A stretch of DNA of 64,000 nucleotides from Flavobacterium macrobrachii. Lineage in GTDB: Bacteria > Bacteroidota > Bacteroidia > Flavobacteriales > Flavobacteriaceae. The stretch is from the NCBI RefSeq assembly GCF_014486675.1, contig NZ_JACTAC010000005.1, positions 1-64,000 of the forward strand, in the 5' to 3' direction. The translations under genes and the position numbers were made by a program. Shown piece after piece: positions 17,663-26,047 of this stretch. The first letter of the stretch is position 1. Each line of letters begins with the position of its first letter. The notes below the pieces were generated by a model that saw only the letters and a program-made list of their open reading frames with translations, ran no database searches and was not told where the DNA came from.

Positions 17663-18622
17663 TTATTTTTCGTTCTTTAGTAAACTAATAATTTGCTCCG
17701 CTAATTCAGTACCAATTCTATCTTGCGCTTCCAGAGTTGCCGCACCAATATGTGGAGTTAACGAAATGTTAGGATGCATTAGTATTTGAATTTCTGGAGT
17801 TGGTTCGTTTTCAAAAACGTCTAATCCAGCAAAGGCTACTTTATTAGAGTCTAATGCTTTTAATAAAGCTACTTCGTCAATAACACCGCCACGAGCACAA
17901 TTTACAATTCCCACACCATCTTTTAGCAATTGAAATTCTTCATTTCCAATTACATAACCTTCCTGAGCAGGAACGTGAAGCGTTATGAAATCAGCATGTT
18001 TGAATACATCTTCCAACGGTTCCGTTTCAAACTCAACATTGATGAATTGACCATTGTAAAACTCAACTTTTACTTCCGCTTTGTCTACAAATTTATCGGC
18101 AGCAATAACTTTCATTCCTAATCCAAGTGCCATTTTGGCAACGGCTTGACCAATTCGTCCAAAACCAACAATTCCTAATGTTTTGCCACGCAATTCAATA
18201 CCGTTAGAATAGGCTTTTTTCAATCCGTCAAAATTGGTGTCGCCTTCCAAAGGCATATTTCGGTTGGCATCATACAAAAATCGTACACCTGTAAACAAAT
18301 GTGCAAAAACTAATTCAGCCACACTTTCTGATGATGACGCTGGCGTATTAATTACATGAATTCCTTTGCTACGAGCATATTCTACATCAATATTATCCAT
18401 CCCAACGCCACCGCGACCAATAATTTTTAATCCTGGACAGGCATCAATAATATCTTTTCTCACCTTAGTTGCGCTACGAACCAAAATCACCGAAACGTTA
18501 TTTTGATTTACATAATTGGCAACTTGTTCTTGTGCAACTTTAGTGGTAATAACCTCAAAACCACCTTTTTCTAACGCTTTAATTCCACTTTTTGAAATTC
18601 CGTCGTTGGCTAATACTTTCAT
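17663..18622 (-). CDS. serA: D-3-phosphoglycerate dehydrogenase (short form)
   Basis: 319 residues, the compact form without the C-terminal ACT regulatory domain. Oxidises 3-phosphoglycerate to 3-phosphohydroxypyruvate with NAD, the first step of serine synthesis. NAD-binding GIVGFGRIGQAVAKMA, substrate-binding RGGVGMDN, and the catalytic Arg (NCARGGVIDE), Glu (FENEPTPE) and His (LTPHIGAATLEA) are all present. Lies downstream of serC, separated by ~190 bp of repeat-derived DNA. Lacking ACT, allosteric serine feedback by the usual mechanism is not expected. Confidence 0.92.
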   Translation of the reverse strand: MKVLANDGISKSGIKALEKGGFEVITTKVAQEQVANYVNQNNVSVILVRSATKVRKDIIDACPGLKIIGRGGVGMDNIDVEYARSKGIHVINTPASSSESVAELVFAHLFTGVRFLYDANRNMPLEGDTNFDGLKKAYSNGIELRGKTLGIVGFGRIGQAVAKMALGLGMKVIAADKFVDKAEVKVEFYNGQFINVEFETEPLEDVFKHADFITLHVPAQEGYVIGNEEFQLLKDGVGIVNCARGGVIDEVALLKALDSNKVAFAGLDVFENEPTPEIQILMHPNISLTPHIGAATLEAQDRIGTELAEQIISLLKNEK

Positions 18623-18627
18623 TTTTT

Positions 18628-18691
18628 ATGCTGAATTTAGTTCAGCATCTTTCGATGCTAATTATTGTTTATGCTGAATTGAGTTCAGCAT
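18628..18691. repeat. Tandem pair of ATGCTGAA..TTCAGCAT hairpins
   Basis: Two 21-base palindromes, 18628-18648 and 18671-18691, each ATGCTGAA-N5-TTCAGCAT, differing at one loop base. The copies are direct repeats inside the serC-serA spacer, immediately upstream of the serA start codon. REP-like; a role in mRNA processing or stability is possible. Confidence 0.75.
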
Positions 18692-18711
18692 CTTTTTAAA
18701 TTATTTTTTTA

Positions 18712-18815
18712 GGAGCTGATTCCCGCTTTTCGTTTCAATCTTTTTTGCTTGTTCTCGATACTTGCTTCGCAAACTCGAACTGACGCAAAAAAGGATTTCC
18801 ACTGCAATCGGGGCT
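18712..18815 (-). repeat. REP-like element, AGCCCCGAT...AAAAGCGGGA family, copy 1
   Basis: On the minus strand it runs from TAGCCCCGATTGCAGTGG through an internal stem (GTTCGAGTTTGCGAAGC / GCTTGCTTCG-like arms) to AACGAAAAGCGGGAATCAGC. Its first TAG is the serC stop codon. A second, shorter copy lies after parC (60613-60686). Such elements recur in Flavobacterium genomes; that statement is from memory. Confidence 0.7.
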
Positions 18816-19911
18816 ATTTTTCTGCTAACTGCGACTGAATGCTAACTACTTCTTCTAGTTTTTTCATTACGTCAACTAAAACTTGCACGCTTTCTAGTGG
18901 CAAAGCATTGTACATTGAAGCACGATAACCGCCAACAGAACGATGACCAGCAAGACCAGAAATTCCGGCTTCTTTCCATAGTTTGACAAATGCTTCTTGA
19001 TGTTCAGGATTTACTAATAAAAATGTAGCATTCATATTGCTTCGGTCAGCAACATTTGCTGTTCCAATAAACAACGGATTTCTGTCGATTTCATTGTATA
19101 ATAAAGTAGCTTTGGCTTCATTTATTTTTTCGATAGCTGGAATTCCACCTTGATTTTTCAACCATTGTAAGGTTAATAAACAAGTGTAAACCGCAAAAAC
19201 AGCAGGTGTGTTGTACATACTTTCAGCCTTGATATGTTTTTCATAATCCAAAATACTAGGAATAGTTTTTCCTGATTTTCCTAGAATTTCTTCTTTTACC
19301 ACAACCAAAGTAGTTCCGGCTGCACCCATATTTTTTTGTGCTCCAGCATAAATCAAATCAAATTGTGAAAAATCTAAACTTCTAGAAAAGATATCCGAAC
19401 TCATATCGCAAACTACTGGAACATTTGTCTTTGGAAACGATTTTATTTGCGTTCCAAAAATAGTGTTGTTACTCGTGCAGTGAAAATAATCCGCATCAGC
19501 AGGAATTGTATAATCGGTTGGAATATGATTGTAGTTTTGCTCTTTTGAAGAAGCAACGATAATCGTTTCTCCAAATAATTTGGCTTCTTTTATAGCATTA
19601 TTTGCCCAAGTTCCCGTATCGAGATAAGCGGCTTTTCCACCAACTTTCATTAAGTTTTGGGGTACCATTAAAAATTCTAAACTTGCGCCACCTTGTAAAA
19701 ATAATGCTTGGTAACCTTTTCCTTCTAAACCTAAAAGTTCCAATACTAACGAACGAACTTCATCCATAACCGCAACAAAATCTTTACTTCGATGGGATAT
19801 TTCCAAAATGGACAATCCTGAATTATTGAAATTTAAAACGGCTTGTGCCGATTTTTCAAAAACTTCTTGAGGAAGAATACATGGTCCAGCACTATAGTTG
19901 TGTTTTTTCAT
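18814..19911 (-). CDS. serC: Phosphoserine aminotransferase
   Basis: 365 residues, class V aminotransferase fold. Transfers the amino group from glutamate to 3-phosphohydroxypyruvate (serine pathway) and also serves the pyridoxal phosphate pathway. N-terminal HNYSAGPCILPQEVFEK, LFLQGGASLEF, and the PLP-lysine segment YAGAQKNMGAAGTTLVVV are diagnostic; NTPAVFAVY and GLAGHRSVGGYRASMYNA complete the active site. Upstream of serA on the same strand. The stop codon coincides with the edge of a REP-like element. A 28-base palindrome lies about 85 bases upstream of its start. Confidence 0.95.
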   Translation of the reverse strand: MKKHNYSAGPCILPQEVFEKSAQAVLNFNNSGLSILEISHRSKDFVAVMDEVRSLVLELLGLEGKGYQALFLQGGASLEFLMVPQNLMKVGGKAAYLDTGTWANNAIKEAKLFGETIIVASSKEQNYNHIPTDYTIPADADYFHCTSNNTIFGTQIKSFPKTNVPVVCDMSSDIFSRSLDFSQFDLIYAGAQKNMGAAGTTLVVVKEEILGKSGKTIPSILDYEKHIKAESMYNTPAVFAVYTCLLTLQWLKNQGGIPAIEKINEAKATLLYNEIDRNPLFIGTANVADRSNMNATFLLVNPEHQEAFVKLWKEAGISGLAGHRSVGGYRASMYNALPLESVQVLVDVMKKLEEVVSIQSQLAEK

Positions 19912-19996
19912 AGTTTGATTTTCAAAAAATTAAAGATGCAAATTACGGAAACTACTATAATAAAACCGATTTTAATTTGCTTTATATCAAAAGGTG

Positions 19997-20024
19997 TTAT
20001 TAACGAAAACGGTTTCGTTAATAA
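19997..20024. promoter_or_regulatory. 28-base perfect palindrome, candidate operator
   Basis: Twelve-base arms TTATTAACGAAA/TTTCGTTAATAA around ACGG. No T tract follows, so an operator is more likely than a terminator. It sits between serC and the divergent gene at 20216 and could serve either. Confidence 0.5.
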
Positions 20025-20154
20025 GATTTTAATGATGTTATTATTTTAAAATTTTCATTTAAAGAGTAGGGCTTAAATTATTAATTCGTTTCATAAAAGA
20101 AAGTAATTTAGTTAAGCTCTCAACATTATGATAGTCCAATAGACATTCAGTTTA

Positions 20155-20189
20155 TTGAAGAAAAAACAATATACTTTTAACTATATTTG
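20155..20189 (+). promoter_or_regulatory. Promoter of the gene at 20216
   Basis: TTG at 20155-20157 and TATATTTG at 20182-20189 with 24 bases between, 27 bases before the ATG. Fits the Bacteroidota promoter form. Confidence 0.45.
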
Positions 20190-20215
20190 AAAACAAATCT
20201 AAATATGCCTAATAA

Positions 20216-21004
20216 ATGAAAACAATCCTTTTAATAATAGTAATAATTATAGCATTGATACTACTGGTTGCCTTTATGGTGCCTTTTGTAGGGTTTGCGG
20301 CAATGATTGGATACATTATTAAAAACGCTTTACAAAAAAAGACACCCGAGTTTTTAGCGAATGAAAAAATAGAAATGGAAAATAAAGTTCTTGATTTAAA
20401 AACGAAATTACAACCAGATCGTATATTTTCAATTTATGAACTAACCAATGATATAGAATACAGCTATAGTAAAGCTATGTCTAATAAATTATCAGGACAT
20501 ATTTTTTCAGAAGATGGTTCCCCAATGATTGCTTTTCAGCGCATAGATAGAGGAATTTATACTAACAGCAGGATTATAGCAAGTGCTACCGATTTTAAAA
20601 TTTATTTTGAATATAAAAATAACGAAAACTTGGTCTTTTATAATGAGCAATATTTAGGCAAAATTATAAACAATACTACTATTGTTGATGCAACTCATCA
20701 ACCACTTGGAAGTTTTAACAGAAATCATCTTGATAACGAAAATCGATTTTCAATAGTACTAAACGGAAAGCCATTAGCATTACTTTTTAAAAATTCTGAT
20801 AGAAAAAATTTTATAGAAAATCCAAGTTTTAGGAAAGTTAATGATCCAGTAGAGTTTAGAAGAAGAAGAAAAATCTATAGAGAAACACCTCCTATATCTA
20901 AAATAGTAATTCCATTAAACGAAACTAACGAAACAGAACAAAAATGGATAAATGCATTGTCAGTTTTTGAAATAATTTATTATGGTTTCGAATTTATTTC
21001 ATAA
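20216..21004 (+). CDS. Hypothetical membrane-anchored protein
   Basis: 262 residues. One long N-terminal hydrophobic stretch (ILLIIVIIIALILLVAFMVPFVGFAAMIGYI) anchors a soluble domain with mixed alpha/beta composition (RIFSIYELTNDIEYSYSKAM, HQPLGSFNRNHLDNENRFS, AFLLFKNSD-like strands). I recognise no family. The late segment RRRRKIYRETPP is strongly basic. Isolated gene with its own promoter-like box; it faces the Pr6Pr gene tail to tail. Confidence 0.6.
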   Translation: MKTILLIIVIIIALILLVAFMVPFVGFAAMIGYIIKNALQKKTPEFLANEKIEMENKVLDLKTKLQPDRIFSIYELTNDIEYSYSKAMSNKLSGHIFSEDGSPMIAFQRIDRGIYTNSRIIASATDFKIYFEYKNNENLVFYNEQYLGKIINNTTIVDATHQPLGSFNRNHLDNENRFSIVLNGKPLALLFKNSDRKNFIENPSFRKVNDPVEFRRRRKIYRETPPISKIVIPLNETNETEQKWINALSVFEIIYYGFEFIS

Positions 21005-21038
21005 AATGAAATAAATCATTAAAACTAGCTAATAAAGA

Positions 21039-21668
21039 TTAAATATGAGGCACTTTTTTTGTTAAAAGCTTACTACAAGCAACTAATCCTATGGCTATTG
21101 AAAGAAAAACGAATACCAAAACACTACTGTTTATAAGAACTTTTTGCAAACCGAGTTCAGTAACATTTACAAAAGGATAGGGATAAAAATTAGAAATACT
21201 ACCACGAATCAAGATGAAAGCCAAATAGAAAAGCGGATATAATAACCAACTCGGAATGGATTTCCATGAAGCTTCATTATGCTTTTCATATAAAAACCAA
21301 TATACAAGGGTAAAAACTGGAATTATAGAATGCAGTAATTCATCAACTAGTTTTTGTATACCAACTGGCGACCAAATGCTTCGTAAAACAATTTGATATA
21401 CTAAACCAACCACAGCAATATATAACGTAATAGCCGAAAGAATACCTGGTTTTTGTAAACGAAATAGGAGTGAAGTTGGTTTTTGAAGCCAATGTATTGT
21501 GTAATAAACTGCTACTATCAAGTTGGTCAAAATAGTAAAAAAACTAAAAAAACGAACTATGGTTTCTGGAACTGATGCTGCACGATTATTTATCATCAAA
21601 ATAAATTGAGTGATAACGGCAAACCATCCAAGAAAAGCACCAAGTACCAAAAAGTTCTTTTTAGTCAT
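21039..21668 (-). CDS. Pr6Pr family membrane protein
   Basis: 209 residues, about six hydrophobic helices (FLVLGAFLGWFAVITQFILMI, FFSFFTILTNLIVAVYYTI, ILSAITLYIAVVGLVYQIVL, IPVFTLVYWFLY, LLYPLFYLAFILIRG, and a last C-terminal helix). The FFSFFTILTNLIVA and HSIIPVFTLVYW patterns match the Pr6Pr/FAR-17a-like group, whose bacterial function is not known. Starts 3 bases after the stop of the lipoprotein gene upstream, so it is probably in the same transcript. Confidence 0.75.
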   Translation of the reverse strand: MTKKNFLVLGAFLGWFAVITQFILMINNRAASVPETIVRFFSFFTILTNLIVAVYYTIHWLQKPTSLLFRLQKPGILSAITLYIAVVGLVYQIVLRSIWSPVGIQKLVDELLHSIIPVFTLVYWFLYEKHNEASWKSIPSWLLYPLFYLAFILIRGSISNFYPYPFVNVTELGLQKVLINSSVLVFVFLSIAIGLVACSKLLTKKVPHI

Positions 21669-21671
21669 AGA

Positions 21672-22104
21672 TTAGTTGCAATTTGTTTTAGTCAACGGCA
21701 TAATGGAATTAAACCTTATTTTACTGATATCTATAAATTTTGTACCATCAGCAGTTAATTCGCCACAACCTTTAACCAATTGGTCATCTTGAAGGTGAAA
21801 AGCAATTTGACGAACACTTTTTTTTCCTTCCGATTGAAATGTATAATCGGCAATAAGGATATTGTTTTCAAAAGTGCCTTCAAATGTTCCAGTGTTTCTA
21901 TCTTTTTTTGCTAAAGCGTATTCTATTGTTCTGCTGGCTTTTTTTTTAATTAATTGAAGTTTAATTTCAATTCTAGTGTTGTTTTGATCATACAAATAAC
22001 AATCTGATTTTGCTTTGGTTTCTTCAACGGTTGGATTTTTTGTTTCTAGTTTTGCTTCCTCTTTTTTACAACCTGTTAAAAGAAATGGTACTAAAAATAC
22101 AATT
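21672..22104 (-). CDS. Small lipoprotein gene with no canonical start codon
   Basis: The reading frame runs on without a stop upstream of the first usable TTG (21993-21995) and encodes a convincing lipoprotein signal KNIFLIVFLVPFLLTGC followed by KKEE. Between this signal and the in-frame TAA just upstream (22117-22119 region) there is no ATG, GTG or TTG. Left boundary of the N-terminus is therefore approximate. The mature part ends RFNSIMPLTKTNCN. No family recognised. The previous lipoprotein gene stops a few bases upstream in another frame, so re-initiation at a rare codon is possible; a lost start codon or a sequence error is equally so. Confidence 0.55.
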
Positions 22105-22125
22105 AAAAAGATGTTTTTTGTTGTT

Positions 22126-22560
22126 TTACTTTTTGGTTTTTATTTTTCTAAAACGCATCATCGGAACATCATCCATCATCAAGAGTAGTTTTCCATCACT
22201 ATCAATAACGGGTTTGCTTATTTTTTTTAGCATCCCAAAAAAAGCAGACTCACCACCGCCTTCGCAATATCTCATTGTTCGAGTGGTTTCACCAAACTGG
22301 AGTAGGTTGTTTTCATAAGTAAAGTTGCCAGTATAAGTATTGCAACTAGAGTTTCCGCCATAAGTCATTTCTTTTTCGTTTAGAATAAGCGTTGGTTTAA
22401 CTTCTGGATACAATCCTTCAAATGCAATACGAGTTCCCGATAAATATTCTAATTCCCAAGTGGTGTTATAGATAGATACTGTAGCAGTACTACTTTTTGC
22501 AGTGTTACATCCAACAACGACTACAACCACTACTAATAAAACCAAAATAGCATTTTTCAT
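22126..22560 (-). CDS. META domain (HslJ-like) lipoprotein
   Basis: 144 residues. Lipoprotein signal MKNAILVLLVVVVVVVGC. The mature domain has NTTWELEYLSG, PTLILNEKEMTYGGNSSCN, YTGNF and TRTMRYCEG, the pattern of META/DUF306 domains, found in heat-shock protein HslJ and secreted bacterial proteins. Role in this organism unknown. First of three closely packed minus-strand genes (with the start-less lipoprotein and Pr6Pr). Confidence 0.8.
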   Translation of the reverse strand: MKNAILVLLVVVVVVVGCNTAKSSTATVSIYNTTWELEYLSGTRIAFEGLYPEVKPTLILNEKEMTYGGNSSCNTYTGNFTYENNLLQFGETTRTMRYCEGGGESAFFGMLKKISKPVIDSDGKLLLMMDDVPMMRFRKIKTKK

Positions 22561-22737
22561 AATAAAGAGTTTAGTGTATACTGTAATTACAATAAACTGT
22601 TTAGCACTGATAAGTACACTACAATTATACCTTTTGTTTAAAGGTGATTTAAAATAACAACAATTTCATTATCAAATATACCAAAAAAAGCTAACTTATA
22701 AAAACTATTATAATTTATAACCATAACCATTCATTAG

Positions 22738-23466
22738 TTATTCATTTTTTGCTGAAACAATAATAGCAGGACTGAGTTGTTTAGTGTTAATATCCGTTCT
22801 GCCAGTTAGTGCATTGGGTTGGTAAAACAGCAACTTGGCGTTGATAGTGCTAAGATAACCTAATGGTGGCGCAGAAACAATCCATTCGGTTTCAGGTAAC
22901 GATTGGTTTTTGGTAATTGGCAGCAATAAATGGCTTTGTATGATTTGGGCATTGGTATCAAAATTAGTTGCCATAGCATAGAGCAACAAATCCACATGGG
23001 TTGTTTCGGGCGGAAATGTAATAGCTGATTTAGCTTCAAATGGCGCAATGCTAACCCTAATCTGGTTTTCCGCCGTAGGCGTAACGGTAATTTCGGGTAA
23101 AAAATAGGAGGTAAACAAACTGTTGGTGTTCATTTCAAAACCGTTTAAGTAACTCATGTCACTGTTTTGTGGCGTTCGTTCCCCTTTTGGAACGGTTGTG
23201 TTGTGCAAAATGGCTTTATAAATTGCTGCGGTTAATCGCCCATGAATATAACTGTCGGTCATTCCTGCTAAAAACGAGAAGTAGCCGTTGCGCAGTATTT
23301 TAGCCCATTGGCTACATTGTCTAAACTCGGAACCACTGATTTTAGTAGCATCACTTTGCTGAATAGGTCCGCTTTTCGATTGGAGAATTTGCTTGCCATT
23401 GACGGTTCTAAAAACAACATTGCCAATAGCACCACTGATTTTGTTGTTTGCTTTTAATTGTGCCAT
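22738..23466 (-). CDS. Hypothetical flavobacterial protein
   Basis: 242 residues, no signal peptide. Begins MAQLKANNKISGAIGNVVFR, followed by VNGKQILQSKSGP, a pattern I have seen in DUF6266-like hypothetical proteins of Bacteroidota; the assignment is weak. The C-terminal half is beta-rich and hydrophobic in alternation (THVDLLLYAMATNFD, AKLLFYQPNALTGRTD). More G+C-rich than its surroundings by eye and preceded by an unusually AT-rich gap, so transfer is possible. Function unknown. Confidence 0.6.
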   Translation of the reverse strand: MAQLKANNKISGAIGNVVFRTVNGKQILQSKSGPIQQSDATKISGSEFRQCSQWAKILRNGYFSFLAGMTDSYIHGRLTAAIYKAILHNTTVPKGERTPQNSDMSYLNGFEMNTNSLFTSYFLPEITVTPTAENQIRVSIAPFEAKSAITFPPETTHVDLLLYAMATNFDTNAQIIQSHLLLPITKNQSLPETEWIVSAPPLGYLSTINAKLLFYQPNALTGRTDINTKQLSPAIIVSAKNE

Positions 23467-23785
23467 AACTATCTATCTTTCAGTAAAATTAGCAATTTAT
23501 TTTATATAAATAAAAATTTTTTAGCAGTTTAATCTGTATTAAATATTTAAAAATACAGACTAAACACAGACTAAATACTGTAATACTATAGATTTAGTAG
23601 CACTTTAATTTATCTTTATAAGTAAGAATAAAATTAGTTAGCCAACCGCTACCCAGCAAATGGTTTGCAAAAAGATATTTTATTATAATTTGTTGTTTAA
23701 AAGTTGTAACAGGTATAAATATCTATTGTCTATATAAAAAAATAAAAATACAATTCGTAATTTTGAAATTCTATAAAATACCGCT
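23467..23785. other. AT-rich intergenic region
   Basis: 319 bases with no credible gene. Contains two short direct repeats of ACAGACTAAA (around 23563-23577) and a TAATTTTG box at 23758-23765 before yaaA. Otherwise nothing recognised. Confidence 0.55.
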
Positions 23786-24544
23786 ATGAAAATCGTTATA
23801 TCGCCAGCTAAATCGCTAAACTTTGAGAAAGCACTTCCAACTGCTCGTTTCTCTGAACCTAGGTTTCTAAAAGAAGCCACGACTATCCAAAAGACGTTGA
23901 AAAAGATAAAACCAAAGCAATTGATGGAATTAATGGCTATCTCCGATAAACTAGCAGAACTCAACTGGCAGCGCAATCAAGATTGGGAAACACCTTTTAC
24001 TACAAAAAATGCACGTCCAGCGGTTTATGCTTTTGATGGCGATGTTTATCAAGGTTTAGATGTTTACACGCTGCCTGAAGATAAATTAGACGTTTTACAG
24101 AATAAACTTTTGATTTTATCTGGCCTGTATGGTTTGTTGCAACCGCTTGATTTAATGCAACCGTATCGCTTAGAAATGGGAACTTTTTTACCCATTGGAA
24201 AAAACAAAAACTTGTATGAGTTTTGGAAAAAAACAATTACCAAGCAACTGAATGATGAATTGCAAAAAGACGAATTGTTTATCAATTTAGCGAGTAACGA
24301 ATATTTTAGTGCAGTAGATAGTAAAGCATTGAAAGTTCCCGTTATTACTCCAGAATTTAAAGATTACAAAGATGGAAAGCTTAAAATGATTAGTTTCTTT
24401 GCCAAGAAAGCTAGAGGATTGATGGTTCGATATATTATCGATACTAATGCTGAAACTATAGATGATTTGAAAGCGTTTAACTACGAAGGTTATGCCTTTG
24501 ATGCCAATTTGAGCAGCGGCAATAAATTGGTTTTTACTCGATAG
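23786..24544 (+). CDS. yaaA: Peroxide stress protein YaaA
   Basis: 252 residues, full length for the UPF0246/YaaA family. Begins MKIVISPAKSLNFE and has ARPAVYAFDGDVYQGLD, LLILSGLYGLLQPLDLMQPY, RLEMGT, FINLASNEYFSAVD and the terminal GYAFDANLSSGNKLVFTR. In E. coli YaaA limits intracellular iron and so reduces hydroxyl-radical damage during H2O2 stress. It stands alone with a TAATTTTG promoter-like box ~20 bases upstream. Confidence 0.92.
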   Translation: MKIVISPAKSLNFEKALPTARFSEPRFLKEATTIQKTLKKIKPKQLMELMAISDKLAELNWQRNQDWETPFTTKNARPAVYAFDGDVYQGLDVYTLPEDKLDVLQNKLLILSGLYGLLQPLDLMQPYRLEMGTFLPIGKNKNLYEFWKKTITKQLNDELQKDELFINLASNEYFSAVDSKALKVPVITPEFKDYKDGKLKMISFFAKKARGLMVRYIIDTNAETIDDLKAFNYEGYAFDANLSSGNKLVFTR

Positions 24545-24721
24545 AAAATCCCATCTTCTGTTCGAGTGATTTTCTGTTTTAAAAATGTTAGTTTTTGAAA
24601 TAGAAGATTGTATCGAAAACCTCTGTTAAAGCAATGATGATTATTTTAGGTAGCTTCTCGATACAATTTTACTCCATTGCATTACTTAAAATCACTCAAA
24701 GTGACGTGTATAATGAATAAA

Positions 24722-25069
24722 TTAAGTGTGTAAATATTCTTGATATTCTCGAATAGTTTCTTGGGTAGCTTTTTTTTGATCGCGAGCTAATTCTCTCATG
24801 GCTTCAACTCCTTTTTTGGCGCAGCGTTTTACTTTGTACAATCGAGTAGAAAAGGAGTTTAGTTTCTCAACGTCTTCTGGCGAAAGTTTTTTGGATAATT
24901 CGCTAACAAAGGTGTTGAACTCGGAAATAACAACTTTGTTTTGGTCATATTCTTCTTTTAAGTCATCAAGAAATTCGTGTATCTCCTTGCTGATATCATT
25001 ACTGATGTCTTCGCTTTTTTTGCAAAGAGCTTCAATAACTTTTTTGTCATGATTGTTGAAAATTCCCAT
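24722..25069 (-). CDS. Small coiled-coil protein, unknown
   Basis: 115 residues, almost entirely charged and helical (KKVIEALCKKSEDISNDISK, EEYDQNKVVISEFNTFVSEL, VKRCAKKGVEAMRELARDQK). No signal peptide or membrane segment. Probably a cytoplasmic helical bundle. No family recognised. Monocistronic by context; a 304-base empty gap lies upstream. Confidence 0.55.
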   Translation of the reverse strand: MGIFNNHDKKVIEALCKKSEDISNDISKEIHEFLDDLKEEYDQNKVVISEFNTFVSELSKKLSPEDVEKLNSFSTRLYKVKRCAKKGVEAMRELARDQKKATQETIREYQEYLHT

Positions 25070-25373
25070 AATGTGCGAGTTTAATTGGTAATTTGCTATA
25101 AATCAATCAAATATAGTTAAATAAAATGTATTGATGTATATATTGTTAATAAGTTGTTATATAGCAGCGAAACTAAGCTCTATAATTGGGAGTAAAGTAA
25201 AGAAAAGATGATGTTTGGGTTAAATAATGGAATATAGATAAAATCTATATGCTTTATTTAAAAAATTAATAATCAATTTATTGACTATTATATGTTAAAG
25301 TAATAGATTAAAATATTGTTACAAGATTAGAATATGATTTTGTTAATGTGTACTTTGGGTAAATGGATATGAA
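25070..25373. other. AT-rich intergenic region
   Basis: 304 bases, strongly AT-rich, no gene or clear hairpin seen. It separates the coiled-coil gene from pabA/trpG-like. Confidence 0.5.
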
Positions 25374-25946
25374 TTAGCTATTAATGAGCCAGTTTTTCAG
25401 GATGGTTTTACCAAATGGTGTCAAAATGCTTTCGGGATGAAATTGAATTCCTTTGACATCAAATTCAATATGGCGAAGCGACATAATTCTTCCATCGGTA
25501 TCAACAGAAGTTACTACTATTTCCTCTGAAATAGTATCAGGATTAACCACCCATGAATGATAATGTCCAACTTCAATTTGGTTAGGTAAACCGGTAAACA
25601 ATCTCTCGGTTTCCTCTAAAATAGTTACTTTAGATGAAATTCCGTGAAGTGTTGATTTTAAATTTATTAATTCGGAATTAAAGACTTCTGCAATGGCTTG
25701 ATGACCAAGACATACGCCAAGAATGCTTTTGGTTGGTGCAAAGGTTTTGATGACTTCTTTTAGTAAACCAGCTTCATCGGGAATTCCTGGTCCAGGCGAA
25801 AGGATGATTTTATCAAAAGCTTCAATTTCCGTCAGCTCAAATTCGTCATTTCTAAAAACAGTTACGGCTGCATTCAAATCTTCAAGATAATGAACAAGAT
25901 TGAATGTAAAGCTGTCATAATTATCGATGATTAAAACCTTTTGCAT
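25374..25946 (-). CDS. pabA: Anthranilate/aminodeoxychorismate synthase component II
   Basis: 190-residue class I glutamine amidotransferase. IIDNYDSFTFNLVHYLEDL start, oxyanion ILSPGPGIPDEAGL, nucleophile cysteine in GVCLGHQAIAEVF (about residue 79), and the catalytic His-Glu pair in FHPESILT. It supplies ammonia from glutamine to chorismate-converting subunits. No trpE or pabB partner is adjacent, so PabA (folate) versus TrpG (tryptophan) cannot be settled; isolated genes of this kind are often dual-use or PabA. Symbol is therefore tentative. Confidence 0.8.
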   Translation of the reverse strand: MQKVLIIDNYDSFTFNLVHYLEDLNAAVTVFRNDEFELTEIEAFDKIILSPGPGIPDEAGLLKEVIKTFAPTKSILGVCLGHQAIAEVFNSELINLKSTLHGISSKVTILEETERLFTGLPNQIEVGHYHSWVVNPDTISEEIVVTSVDTDGRIMSLRHIEFDVKGIQFHPESILTPFGKTILKNWLINS

Positions 25947-25993
25947 TTATTTTTTATTTACTGCAAAGATTAGTTATTTTTTTAGCATAAAAA

Positions 25994-26015
25994 AACCTCG
26001 AATTTCTTCGAGGTT
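25994..26015 (-). terminator. Terminator of the marR-nitroreductase-yceI operon
   Basis: Stem AACCTCGAA/TTCGAGGTT with a 4-base loop and T tract on the minus strand, 32 bases past the yceI stop. Confidence 0.8.
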
Positions 26016-26047
26016 CATTCTTCATAGCAATTCTTCTTTTCTTAGTA

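Larger units (their letters stand above)
19912..20215. other. Intergenic region between divergent serC and a hypothetical gene
   Basis: 304 bases, AT-rich, without a credible gene. It holds a perfect palindrome at 19997-20024 and a TATATTTG promoter box at 20182-20189. Confidence 0.6.
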
